In this document: piece by piece, positions 21,299 through 31,530 of the stretch
Position numbering within the stretch: position 1 is the first letter of the stretch
How the letters are laid out: each line of letters begins with the position of its first letter
Assembly (NCBI GenBank): GCA_049999765.1
Contig: JBNGIQ010007123.1
Span: 1 to 50,235 of the forward strand
Length of the DNA: 50,235 nt
Direction of reading: 5' to 3'
From: Phaeoceros laevis
Lineage: Eukaryota; Anthocerotophyta; Anthocerotopsida; Notothyladales
The notes under the pieces: model-generated
Told to the model about the DNA's origin: nothing
The model's input: the letters and a program-made list of their open reading frames with translations, nothing else
Databases searched by the model: none
Position numbers and translations under genes: made by a program

Positions 21299-24146
21299 TT
21301 AAATACTCAATGTACTGTAAGTAGTCCTTTCCCAGGGACTCAAAATGATGTGCTTAGCTTGCCACCCCTGAGCTTCTATCTGGGCGAGTACGGAGTCCAC
21401 ATTTGCGCAAGCATACAATTGGCCCCTCGCAAACAGTGCCTGCCAGTCTGGTTGTAGACCCTTGGTGGTTTGTAACCCTCTACAGTATTGCTTAGCTACT
21501 TCCTGTTTACGCAAATCCTTTATCTCCTGTGTCCTCCCCGATTCCATTGAGCAAGCAACGTTATAAGCAGCCCTCATGTAGCAAGCCTGCAACAAACAAA
21601 ATGCAGGTTGATCAAGCATCGCAAGTTAACTCGCTGTTGGGCAGACTGATGCTTCCGTCTGTTACAATGACTACAAAGTCGCAAAAGATATTGGGGGTGA
21701 ACAGCTAATGCTCATATGAACCTGCAAGACCCCGGTGATAATGTCCTTCGTCACCGCCTTATCATGAAGCCACAATGAAAGTCCAGGCTGCAGAGACATA
21801 AGAGGGATTGACCCTTACAACCAATAGAAGCTTAACACGTCATATGCTTACATTTGATTAACGAAACATTCAGAACTTCGAGCTTCCAAGTACCTCCTGT
21901 CCACCAAAACCTCCAAGCCAGGAAATTCTGTCATGGTCTTCCAGGCAGAGAATATAAGATTGATTTTCTTGAGACTGCACCACACTTAACAAATCATCTG
22001 CTTTCCATCTTTTCAGATTGAGAGCTCCTATTTTAAGGGGAACTTGCTTAATACCTGCACGGTTGGAAGTCAATGGTTTAAAGTTAATACAATAACTGAT
22101 ACACTGATAGAGAGGTCAAATTGTCGAGAAAAAGATGCGAGACAGGTTTATCATGGACCACAAGGCTTCTAGCCGCAACGGAGAGACCTAAGCGTGTTAT
22201 CAAGGGCATACCGTTTCTGAAATTGTGAACTACAAAAAGGGTCTCTTGGTTGCTGACTTCCTCAATTGATGGTACGACCCCTTCATTTAGCCATCTACCA
22301 GCAATGAGCTCAAGTCTCTCCTATGTGCGAGGTACAAAGAGACATTAGGCAGCATCTTGCAATGCTGCATAGAACCCTGCTAGACTGAATCAGGCTGAAG
22401 ATGAAACAAGCCCAACTATCGACAGGCCTGGTCATACCTTGTTCAAAGTCCGAAACTGGACTGAGCGCAGTTCATGATAAATGGCAAACAAGTCTGCTGC
22501 TGCTAAGATCGGGAATGACACAATGGGGAAGACATTCTCCATTCTGTTGCATGCCTATGAAATAGTTATCTTCAGGCTAGCAATATTGAATAAAGAAACA
22601 GAGAAGACATCTGAACAAACCTAACAGCAACTTTGCAATATACCGATTCAGACCAAAAGGTACAGCAGGCCTTACACTGTCGCATCCACAATGTTGCATC
22701 AGAAAAAGGGAAGGCACAACATACCTCACATTAGATTTGTAATATTGATTTAAACCAACAGCTACAGCGAGCCCAAGATTGTCGCACACAACAGTTTGTA
22801 CCTACAAACTCAACCTTTTACATTGATGATCTAGAACAACACAACTTTCCAGCGCAAACTAGTAAGAGAAAAGCGTACACACCTGTCCTTTTGCAGAAAT
22901 GTCAGAGAGATTGTCTGCTAGAGCAAAGCTTCTGTGAATAGCTGACTGCAAAAGTAGCAAGTCTGATGGTCAAAGCCCAGATGTTGTCTCCACACAAACA
23001 CACGGATACACCCACGGGCTGCCCTCACAACATTCATCAAGCCTGAGTGTGCATAAGCCCGGCATACACAGACCTCGGGCATTTGACAGAGGCAAGCCGA
23101 TGCAAAACCTTCCTTGACTTATTCAATTCACCGCATACCGGACCATCCTACTATCATAATGCGTTGACATGATACAGATGATTGATTTCATTCACTTGAC
23201 GAAAGCGCAAAAAGTGCAGAGCTCTTGACAGTAGTCAGTGACTTCGTGTTGATGACGGCTTCCCTAATGATATGGGGAACAGACCATACAAGTAGGGTGG
23301 AACGAGGGAATACACTTGTGGCCACATATGCAGCATAGCTTATACTCTTCCCGACGTTGGCCAGTGTTGCCATCAGCAAAAAGTGACGAGGAAAATGTTG
23401 TGTGAGCATCTCGAAGCCGAGACTCAAGGTGAACAATATGGATGTAGAGAATCTCACTCTCTGCACAAATTATTCGACAAGCATGTGTTGAAATAGCCAC
23501 AGTAAATTTTACAGACCCCCAAACTTGTAACATACCTTCAAATCAGAGTCAAAAGTACGCCCGAGGCTGGCAGTATATGTAAGCTTTCCAAGTCTGCCAA
23601 GACCATCTTTTAGCACCCAATTCAGAGCTGCTGCCGAGGGCAGTGCTCGCTTGGCCCCGACTCCAATTGCCCGTAACATAGCCTACAACTCTTCAAACTG
23701 TTCAGAATTGTGCACAGGGAATACGGCCTCAGGCATAAAAATGAAGGTCAAAGAGGACAAACGGCCTCGATCGAGGTCAATCTGCAAGGATTACCGCCAA
23801 CTTGAGTCACCTGAGTGCATTGCACTTGAAGAATAGAGCTGAACACCCGGTGCAAACACTTCCAGTTCATGTAGTGAATGTACTGCGGTCGCACATGCTC
23901 TGGCACGAAAGTGTCGTGCAGAGCCCTCCCGAGCCTGCCAAAAGAATCATTCAACCAGACGGCAGGACTGTACATGCCAGTCTCCCCAAAAAGGTGGCCA
24001 CTCAAGTCCACCTTGCCCACGCGGCGCCCATCCCAGGTGCACTGCAAAGGCCGTCCATGCTCGTAGACCAGAATTGGCAGTCTCTGAACAACACAACACT
24101 TATTATTGCCAGCTTTCGGGCACGGCTCAGGTCCACTCCGTCCCAT
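21299..24146 (-). CDS. RUS4: Root UV-B sensitive (RUS, DUF647) family protein, RUS4-like
   Basis: Ten minus-strand exons: 23811-24146, 23536-23682, 23314-23460, 22883-22945, 22725-22801, 22438-22543, 22212-22320, 21894-22054, 21722-21787 and 21299-21586. All are AG/GT bounded with matching phases, giving 499 aa, normal for RUS. Diagnostic DUF647 stretches are FVPEHVRPQYIHYMNWK, LHRVFSSILQV, LNWVLKDGLGRLGKL, RVRFSTSILF, LATLANV-type ATLANVGKSISYAAY, AIHRSFALADNL, TVVCDNLGLAVAVGLNQ and FAIYHELRSVQFRTLNK. The C-terminus ends QGWQAKHIILSPWERTTYS. RUS proteins are eukaryotic; RUS1 and RUS2 act in UV-B sensing and vitamin B6-linked seedling growth, while the role of RUS4 is linked to anther development in Arabidopsis. 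The start at 24146 is the first ATG before a possible acceptor at 24084, so the N-terminus is tentative. The RUS4 assignment is from memory of conserved blocks. Confidence 0.92.
22615..22712 (-). repeat. Diverged duplicate of a RUS exon, lying in the intron
   Basis: About 102 bp downstream of RUS exon 5 (22725-22801) lies a second copy that still reads CDSVRPAVPFGLNRY where the real exon reads CDNLGLAVAVGLNQY. Roughly two-thirds of bases match by eye. The donor position is still GT (TTAG/GTTTGT), but the acceptor AG is lost. Joining exon 5 directly to exon 6 gives the conserved RUS sequence, so this copy is not used. Confidence 0.7.
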
Positions 24147-25160
24147 CGTTCGCTTGCTCCAAATCCTCCTCGCTCCCTAGTGACCATATCCGCAGTGATC
24201 ACAGCTCCAAAACCTTGACAACACCGCAGTGATCACAGCTCTAAAACCGTGACAACAAAGTAGACTAGTGCATAAACGCCCTGTCCCATAGCCAGTGACC
24301 GATGATCCAAGGGGAGTCTGTCGATGATTGACCTGTACCCTAACCCGTACTCCCTAGATACTTAGGGATGAAAACTGAGAGCTATCCCTACTGAGGATGT
24401 GATCCTTAGCTGATTAGCTGTATCGTTTCATCTCCAAGTGCAGTAACCGACTCGTCAGTGCCTCAACTTAGCTGCCTCCAGGTTTTTCAATACAATCGCG
24501 TCCACTGCCACATAAAAAATGCACGTTTTCCCTCGGTCTTCGGAGTTGAAGTCCGTTCCGCCTATACCTTTTCCCTCTAGTTCTCGAGTTCGTTAGAATT
24601 TTTCGGCAGAGCTGCAGAGGCCTTCCCGGACAGCAAGCAGTTCACCTGTCTGCAGGTTTTAGATGAATTCCCAGACAAAAACTACAATCTCTCCAGACGA
24701 GAACTGAAGAGCTTGGCAGGGATTTTATCTACTTTAGTATTTTTCAAAACGTGACCGGAATTGGCACAGCTACTCGACTTGTGGCTGTGACCAGAAGATT
24801 CGGCATTGTTCAACACTTTGAGCGTAGTTGTTTCCTTAACCCTTAAGAGCCCGGGCACCGAAACGCCCGTTACTCACGCGGCTAGGTTTTCCCGGGGGCG
24901 TCGACCCCATAACGGAGCCCGTCGGCACCCTTTGGAGGAATCTTGTTTGCTGGCCGCACCAGGAATATGAACACTCCAAAAGAGACTGCTGCAGTGCCTG
25001 TATACCTGAACACGAGCACGCTACATAAATTTGTGTATGTTGATATAGTGAAAGTACTAAACCACCTGCGCTGTCCTCTTTACCATCTGCTTGTGGACAG
25101 TGTCCTGATGAAAAGGGATGACAAGCTCACCTCAGCTGGATCCACCATGGGGTGAGGTAC
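24147..25160. other. Upstream of RUS; no gene recognised
   Basis: Holds the RUS promoter region and a 34-bp tandem pair at 24189-24258 (core CGCAGTGATCACAGCT). At 24610-24740 the plus strand reads as plausible coding sequence (LDEFPDKNYNLSRRELKSL) flanked by AG and with a stop at about 24752; I cannot name it. Confidence 0.4.
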
Positions 25161-25164
25161 TCTC

Positions 25165-25915
25165 TCTGACGCAAAGTACATCCCTTCCAAGTGAGGGACT
25201 TCAGTGCCAGCTGCATAGAAATCACAAGCTGAACTCACCGGTAACCCTAGCAGCAACTTCTTGATGATGCTATAGTTCTGTGACAAGGAACCTACCTGCA
25301 TTCAAGGAGAAGACTTTCCTGTACCCGTTAGCCACCGAGTGCCCGCTTATGGGCAAGGGGGATCCTCCGCTTATGGGCAAGGGGGGATCCTCATGGAACC
25401 GTTAACCTCCTCATGGAACCGTTAAACTCCTCAAATACACACACACACACACCCCTGAAAGGGACACCAAATTGGCAGTAAACTCCTTGTTTGCGGGAAT
25501 ATTTGCTGAGTCATCGTTCTCGGTGAGCATCAGAAAAGTAGCCACTTTTGCCAGCCTTTGAGCTTGGCCTCGTACGTAAGTACCGAACACATCAGTAGCT
25601 GCGACAACAGAGAACCATTGAGGAACATAACTTTGCACCCTCAAAGTAAAAAATGTTTGCAAGCAGCGACAAAGCTTAGAACCGTACCATGGTCATGCAC
25701 AGGACGTTCTTGGTGTCAAGCCAGGTGAGACCTGTGTGCCTGTCCACATTATTCCTGATGAATCCTTCTTGCTCCACCTGCGACATATGCAAGGATGAGG
25801 TTTACAGGCTGCAGAAAAAACGCTAGCTCTTGGTAGATTCTTCTGCAAGAATCCCATGACATTGTCCATGATTTGGTGTCGAGTGAGCTCCAGATTTTTG
25901 TGAGGGCTGCAGGGA
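25165..25915 (-). other. Unidentified exon-like segments
   Basis: Several minus-strand stretches look like exons with AG and GT borders. About 25690-25777 encodes EQEGFIRNNVDRHTGLTW and LDTKNVLCMTM. About 25245-25302 encodes GSLSQNYSIIKKLLLGLP. About 25146-25222 encodes LALKSLTWKGCTLRQREY. A stretch at 25800-25915 is open in two frames. No family is recognised. They follow the UBC2-like exon on the same strand but do not encode the rest of a ubiquitin-conjugating enzyme, so they belong to another gene or are chance. Confidence 0.35.
25331..25455. repeat. Dispersed repeat with two internal tandem duplications
   Basis: GCTTATGGGCAAGGGG occurs twice (24-26 bp apart), as does ATGGAACCGTTAA, followed by CTCCTCAAATACACACAC. 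A single-copy version lies at 16868-16960 (CATATGGGCAAGGGG ... CTCCTCAAATACAACACACA) and a shorter relative at 42477-42513. Confidence 0.75.
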
Positions 25916-26013
25916 CAAAAAACTGGAGCCAGTCGCAAGTTGACTGCATGAACTAGATAAGTAGATTTCTACCACAGATACTTGCTTTAATTGCACCCGG
26001 CTAAGTGATGTAC

Positions 26014-26102
26014 CTGTATAGAGGTGAGAATGGCTGCCACATCATATATAGGACTCCATTGATTTTGGAGTATGTCCAGACAGATGCTTCCATCAGCATA
26101 GA
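26014..26102 (-). pseudogene. Single RAD6/UBC2-type ubiquitin-conjugating enzyme exon
   Basis: An 89-base exon bounded by CACAG and GTACAT encodes [19 protein letters not shown] and [10 protein letters not shown], which is the active-site region of RAD6-class E2 enzymes, including the catalytic Cys in SICLDIL. No base departs from coding sense. The exons for the N-terminal half and for the following SLLCDPNPNSP segment are not found on this strand nearby. A gag frame starts 90 bp upstream. Either this is an exon of a gene with huge, transposon-filled introns, or it is a transposed fragment. Intact splice sites favour the first; the missing 3' exon before the RUS gene favours the second. Confidence 0.85.
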
Positions 26103-26192
26103 CTGTGTCACACAGCAGGCAAACAGAGATTAGAATGATGCAACACAAAAATCGATAACCAAACACTTACTAGCAGCAACAACTACTAATAT

Positions 26193-27968
26193 TCAGTGCA
26201 GCCATAAGAATGAAGTCATTCCTGCTTTGTCAGCCACCAATTTGCGTGTGATCCGACGAAGGTCTCTTATTGGGATACCCATATCCCGCAAACTAAAGCA
26301 TGGCATGTCCAACAGTTTTTGGGCCATAGCTTCAGTCAATAACCGTCGTAACGGTCCTCTTTCCCCCCCTGCCAAGTTACCTGACGCCGTCTCTCCCGTG
26401 GGTAGCGGCTCAAAGGATCTTGGCAACTTGGCTATCGGGCGAGGAGCCCGAGGTTCAAAGCTGGCCGGCTCCGCATCTCGGACCGAGGTTACTCCTGGAG
26501 TCCATACTCCACTCCTCCGCGCTTCTCGCGGTCGAGCCTTGGCACGACTCCGCGTGCTTACCGTCATTACCGGCAGGGCGACCGGTGCAGACTTGATGTC
26601 TTCATCGTCTGATGACCTGGACTCATAGTCCTGCTGTAATCGAAACTCTTTGACTTGCTTCTCCAACTCCTCTATTCTGGCCATGTAAGCAGTCATGGAT
26701 TTTTTATGGGAATCCTTCTTTCGTTGATTCCAATTCTTCTTCTCTCCGGCATCCGACTTCTCACCGTCACCACTTGCACTGGTGGAAGCTCGATACTGTT
26801 CTGGACGAAGATCCGGATGCTTTTCCCAACATGCTTCTTCCGCATGACCGACCTTGTCACACGCTGGACATGGGTCATGCGCGCGAGCTCCATCCGGCGC
26901 ATATGGACAGTCTCGAGGAGGATGCCGTTCTCTACACCAATAGCATGGATTGGAACCTCCAGCAGCATTCGCCATCTTATGCTCTGGCTGCCTCCGTTCC
27001 GTCTTACGGAATCGGCTGCTTGAGTTCTCCTGGAAAAGCTTCTTCGCACCACCAACTCCCTGTACCGCTCTTGAATAGGTATCTGCTGGAGAAATGCGTT
27101 CCGCCAACTCCCACACTTGCCTCAAGTCATAGTTGATACCATACTGGGCCTGAATGGAGTTCTCCACTATTGTCTTCAGTCGGTATGGCAAGACGGCCAA
27201 GTATTTTTGTGCGGCCTCCCGACGACTGATGCACCGCATGTCTTCCACCAGCTGTTCATATCTCCGATAAGCCATATGCAGAGGTTCACCGGTCGTGAAC
27301 TGGAAGTTCATTACCTCATGCACCTTTTTGTTGGTGATGGATAGGAACTCTTCTCGGAATATACTGAGGATCTCCGTGACTGGGTCTTCATATATATATG
27401 AGTCTGCCAGTCCGAGTCCCACTGTAGTAGTTGTTGATGACTCCCCCCGGCCTGAATCTTCCTTGAAGAGTCCTTTGTCCTCTTCCTCATCTTTGGTCTT
27501 ACCAGGTGCAGGTGTAACAGGTACCTGAACCGTGGGCCGAGGCAGTGGTCGTTTGGCCATCAATCGTGTCTTCTGCTCCCGATAGGTAATCAATGCTTCT
27601 TCCCCCACATATTGTGCCATCTGAATGAAAGCATAGTGTCTGGTGTAGTTGGGAATTTTGTACATCCATTCCAACTCTGCTGCTTCAAACCGTTCGATGA
27701 AGTCGTCTAACTTCAGTGTGCCAGGCCTTCCAGTGAACAGCTCATGCCGCCCTCGCCTTTCCGACGGTAGTTCCATGCTGGAGCTTCCTTCCTCCACGAT
27801 CTGATCGTCAGATGAGTCGTCGCCGTCAAAGGACCGCCGCACGGTATCGGACCTCCACTCCCAGCGCCGGTACTGAAATTTCGGAGTATAAACCGGTCCA
27901 CTGTTCCACGGACTCAGAGCGGACGGCTCTTCCTCACTTGGTGTGTTTGGGAATCTTCCTTTCCACAT
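26193..27968 (-). CDS. Retroelement Gag (capsid and nucleocapsid), protease missing
   Basis: A 591-aa frame with an ATG start. Residues about 85-330 resemble a Gag capsid (FTGRPGTLKLDDFIERFEAA, then NYTRHYAFIQMAQYVGEEAL and FTTGEPLHMAYRRYEQLVED). Two CCHC-like knuckles follow near residues 341-378: CYWCRERHPPRDC and CPACDKVGHAEEAC. Next are a Lys-rich stretch and a coiled-coil (MARIEELEKQVKEF). It is a distant relative of the gag in 34806-38624, with matching blocks in the same order. It stops just after the block that in the relative precedes the protease, so protease and pol are lost or were never encoded in frame. No LTRs are identified. Confidence 0.8.
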   Translation of the reverse strand: MWKGRFPNTPSEEEPSALSPWNSGPVYTPKFQYRRWEWRSDTVRRSFDGDDSSDDQIVEEGSSSMELPSERRGRHELFTGRPGTLKLDDFIERFEAAELEWMYKIPNYTRHYAFIQMAQYVGEEALITYREQKTRLMAKRPLPRPTVQVPVTPAPGKTKDEEEDKGLFKEDSGRGESSTTTTVGLGLADSYIYEDPVTEILSIFREEFLSITNKKVHEVMNFQFTTGEPLHMAYRRYEQLVEDMRCISRREAAQKYLAVLPYRLKTIVENSIQAQYGINYDLRQVWELAERISPADTYSRAVQGVGGAKKLFQENSSSRFRKTERRQPEHKMANAAGGSNPCYWCRERHPPRDCPYAPDGARAHDPCPACDKVGHAEEACWEKHPDLRPEQYRASTSASGDGEKSDAGEKKNWNQRKKDSHKKSMTAYMARIEELEKQVKEFRLQQDYESRSSDDEDIKSAPVALPVMTVSTRSRAKARPREARRSGVWTPGVTSVRDAEPASFEPRAPRPIAKLPRSFEPLPTGETASGNLAGGERGPLRRLLTEAMAQKLLDMPCFSLRDMGIPIRDLRRITRKLVADKAGMTSFLWLH

Positions 27969-28163
27969 TCACCACAACGGTTAACTCCTAGAATTGATAA
28001 AGGTGACTTCCGCGAGGATTTTACCATTTATCAATTCAAAATGGTTTTTAAACCAAAATCCACACAACTTGGCAGGAAATTAAGATGCTATTTCCTGTCC
28101 AACTTCTGCTGGCGTAGCCACTATCCAGCAGGCAAAAACAAAACTTAAAAGTCAAGCACAAAA

Positions 28164-28630
28164 CTAGTTGCGGCGACGATTGCCACGACCACCACGGGCG
28201 CAGCCACGCCTGTTCTTCCGTGCACGCCCCACCAACTGCAGGGACACCAAGTCCCCAAAGCTTCCCGGAGCTAAACCAACAGCAAAGGGTAGGTACGCCG
28301 GAACCTCGCCTAACTGTTCATGCACCTTGAGGCGGAAATTAGCATAGAACTCTTTAAAGCGACCGACATCACTTCTTTCTGCGCAGTACTCATGAATAAT
28401 CTTGCGCCTCAGGGCCAGAAGGGCATCGGAGTGATCCGCGTCCCGCGTGCACTCCAGGTGCTGGGGCAGCTGGGCGCAGAGCGTCTTGTAATGATGCGGG
28501 ATTTCCAACCACCAGTTTTCTCCATTGTCGATGCGCATATACAGAACCAGGTTGCTAACTATCAGTTGATAGTTCTGGCCGTACCACTCGTTCTCGGCGT
28601 TGACGAATTCCTCCTTGCGGTGGGCAGATC
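28164..28630 (-). CDS. Unidentified ORF with a basic Arg/Gly-rich tail
   Basis: Open from a TGA near 28630 to a stop at 28164 (first ATG at 28538, 124 codons; about 155 if it begins upstream or by splicing). The body is mixed helical and aromatic (ENEWYGQNYQLIVSNLVLY, ENWWLEIPHHYKTLCAQLP, FKEFYANFRLKVHEQLGEV). The end is very basic (ARKNRRGCARGGRGNRRRN), a nucleic-acid-binding-like tail. I do not recognise the family. It lies 5' of the gag at 26193-27968 on the same strand and might be an accessory or capsid-like product of the same element. Confidence 0.45.
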
Positions 28631-28649
28631 ATCACTCCTTGACTTCAAA

Positions 28650-29570
28650 CGGACTAGGTGGCAGTGTCACTGGCAACAGTGATCCATCTGGCCTCTCCAC
28701 AATGGTAAAATTCATGCTATCATCATGCCGAACTCCACAGATTAGAACCACCAAATTTACAGATGTGCTATACAACTAGCAGCATTCATGGCTGGAGCCA
28801 CATTTAACAAATTCACTATGCTAGATTCTTGGAACACCACACTTGAGTTTCAGACATCTTGCATATTGGCAGACAGACTCGTAGGAATGTTCAGCAACAA
28901 GCTAGACTTGAAACTAGCATACTTGCAATGTTGAACAATGTTAAACAACAAGCTTGCGAACAACATTCATTTGCAGCATGACGAAACACGCATTCCCAGA
29001 CTGGATGATTCAAAACACATATCCAATGCAGATTCCAGCCAAACGCTGTCTCTTGTGCTCCAGAAACCAATATGGCCCTCAGCCCAGGCCTGGATGTGAG
29101 ACCCGCTTGGCCTGTTAGAATCTCTCCATTCGTCTGTCTTGTCAGATCCTCCTTTCCAAGCACGCCTGATCCGTCAGCTACTAGTCAGTAGACCTCAATT
29201 TGTGTGTGGCCGTGTCCGTTAAGCCCGCCTGGCTTGTCAGCTGGCCCTCCAGCAGACCCCGCGCCTTCTATTCAGTTTTGTGAGGCACGTGAGTTCCGGG
29301 GGCCACCCAGCCAAGCCGCCCGCTAAAATGACTTAAAAACTTCTCCAAAGTGTTGCCGGCGAAGCGCTCGGCTCCTTCTCAGTTCTTCCTGAAATTACCA
29401 GAATGCTCAGGCAACGCATGCTGCAACGGTCCCTCTAGACCAGCATCTCCCGGATCTGTCAGGTGGGATTCACGGTCCCCTAGCCACCCAACCAGCCCAC
29501 AAATTCAGCGCTAGTGCAGGCCTTGCCAGCGCGGCCTACGCCAACTTCAACTACTCAAAGGTATTAAAAC
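28650..29570. other. No gene seen
   Basis: Repetitive AC-rich sequence with recurring AACAAGCTxGxxAACA motifs near 28890-28970. No motif-bearing frame. Confidence 0.4.
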
Positions 29571-29619
29571 ACAACTTAACAAGGAAGGGGAGGGGTCCAT
29601 TTCTCCTCGCGTGCGTCCG

Positions 29620-30480
29620 CCACGCTCTCCACCGCCGGCTCCACGCAAAAAGAATAATTAAACGCAAGCAAAGGAATGAAGCCCTCTTCTCGCGCACGCC
29701 TCCTTCATGTGACACCTTGGGATCCGCCCTGTCACGCTGGCAGAGTCCCACACTAGAGACCAAAAATCCTTAATTAATGAAGAAAAAGGGAGCGCATCCT
29801 CCCCTTCTCCATCGCACGTCACCACGCCGTGCCTTGCGGCGCCCACACCCCCTCTCTCATGCACCTTCGCCTCGCCACGTCACGCCTTCTCATGCTAAGC
29901 CAAAATAATAAACAATGGGGAGAACCCCCCCCCCTGTGTTGCTTCTCTGCACCTTAGGGAGCGCACCACCTCCCTCGCTGGCTTTGCGCCAGCGCCAAGG
30001 CAGAAAATAATAAATAATGGGCCCTTTTTCGTCACCACGCCAGGCGCGCACTCCTTGCTAGCCTTGCGCCAGTGCCCAGGCGTCAATTAGCCACCAATTG
30101 AGGGAGGTTGTCCCCCTCCCTTGCTCCTCAACGCCTCCGCACCGCCCCGCGTCCAGGGGTGGTGCACGCCCTCAAGACCGCGCCTCCAGGCTCGCCCTCC
30201 TCTCGCGATGGCACAGGATTGCGCCTGAGAACTACTTTAAACCAACAAACACCGATTGGAGGGAGGGAGAAAGATATCCTCCTTCCCTGCTTCACAGCTC
30301 CCTTATGCCTTGCCTTAGGATCGTGCACGCCCTTCTTCTCGAGGCGCGCGCCTCCTCTAGGCTGCACCTGGGCTTGAACGCCCAAAACACTAAACAATGG
30401 GGGAGATTCCCCCCCTTTCTTCACCGTGCCTTCTCCATGGCCACGCCGCGTCCAGGTGCACGCTTCTAGCCTTGCACACC
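29620..30480. repeat. Degenerate C-rich tandem repeat
   Basis: A unit made of a short AT-rich core (AATAATAAACAATGGGG, AATAATAAATAATGGG, AACACTAAACAATGGGGGAG and diverged forms), then a G-run/C-run pair and CACGCC/GCGCCAG motifs, recurs at about 29650, 29771, 29904, 30005, 30084, 30238 and 30386. Spacing varies from about 80 to 155 bp, so it is strongly decayed. Frames over it are repeat by-products. Confidence 0.6.
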
Positions 30481-31245
30481 TCCTTAGATGACGCGGCTCC
30501 ACCGGGCCTCAAGCCCACCGGCAGCGCGTGCTCCAAGCGAGCGAGGCAGCTCGCTCCCCAGCAGGGCTCTTAGTTCCCCAGCCCAGCGGCCGTCCTGGCC
30601 TCTCCCACGCGCTCACGCCTGCTCCAGCTGTTTTCGCGGCTCCACCGCCCACCTTCTATGCAAGCGCCACCAAGGCCTCTGCGCGGCCACGTCTTCACAG
30701 CACACCGTTTACTAGCATGCCATCTTTTGGAGGCCTGCCTGGCCTCACCGCGTTTTGGATGTCTGACTGCCTGGTAGCACCGCAGCTGATCGCGCCGACT
30801 GGTTTCACCGACAACACCACCAGATCACACTGCCATGCTCCAATGATTGTGCAAGGGATGGCACCGCCTTCTTGATGAGCTGCTTGATCACGCTTATCTG
30901 ACTGCACCGCCTGACTCACGCTTGGCCGTTGCTCACACCATTGAAAGCATTGAAAGCACAACCGCACCGTAGAAACACAAACCCCAAAACGGCAACACTA
31001 CCATCACCGCCATAAATCACATATCAAAACGGCAGCTCTACCACCACCGCTAGACTGACCTTGACTCTACAATCGTTGTCATACAAACAACATGCCAACA
31101 ACTCGCAAACAACTATGCTCCAACAGTGTACCACCCGCGGGGTTCTCCACTCACGGTGATAGACTTGATTGGAATGGCAGCCGGGTATTGCTCTGGCTTG
31201 CTACATACACCACAAAACAATACAACTATGCAACACTGACACAAA
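30481..31245. other. No gene seen
   Basis: C-rich plus strand grading into an AC-rich stretch with repeated AAACGGCA(A/G)C..TACCA(T/C)CACCGC units at about 30985-31055. Confidence 0.4.
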
Positions 31246-31530
31246 TCAGCACCTCTCAATCTCGCGGGCCTGTGCTGCGGATACTGTGATTGTGACCTCC
31301 ATCCGGTTCTCATCCACGTGAACATTGTCCATCGGAGGTACGCCCGCGTCCGCCATGGAAGCAGACCGTTCCTTGACACGGGGACTCTGTTGTGAAAAGA
31401 CTCTGTGAGAGAGAGAGATGCGGAGGGATGTTAGCTTGAGATAGCTGTCACACAACAGCCAGCTTTACTGCTTGCCCAAGACAACAGAGTCCATCTGGGC
31501 TCTGTTTTTCCTTAAATACCGCAGGCGGAC
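31246..31530 (-). other. Promoter-like sequence and short coding start, unidentified
   Basis: On the minus strand a TATTTAAGG box near 31515 is followed by about 60 bases of leader, then a CTCTCTCTCTCACAG acceptor-like site (about 31405). Next is an ATG at about 31356 opening a 37-codon acidic frame (MADAGVPPMDNVHVDENRME) that ends at a GAGAG/GTGCTG donor-like site. This could be a first coding exon, possibly of the basic-tailed ORF at 28164-28630, but the simplest join is out of phase, so the link is unproven. It may equally be an LTR promoter and leader. Confidence 0.35.

Noticed and set aside
23802-24218. 138-codon plus-strand frame and neighbouring plus frames
   Set aside because: Shadow of RUS exon 1, which encodes conserved DUF647 sequence on the minus strand.
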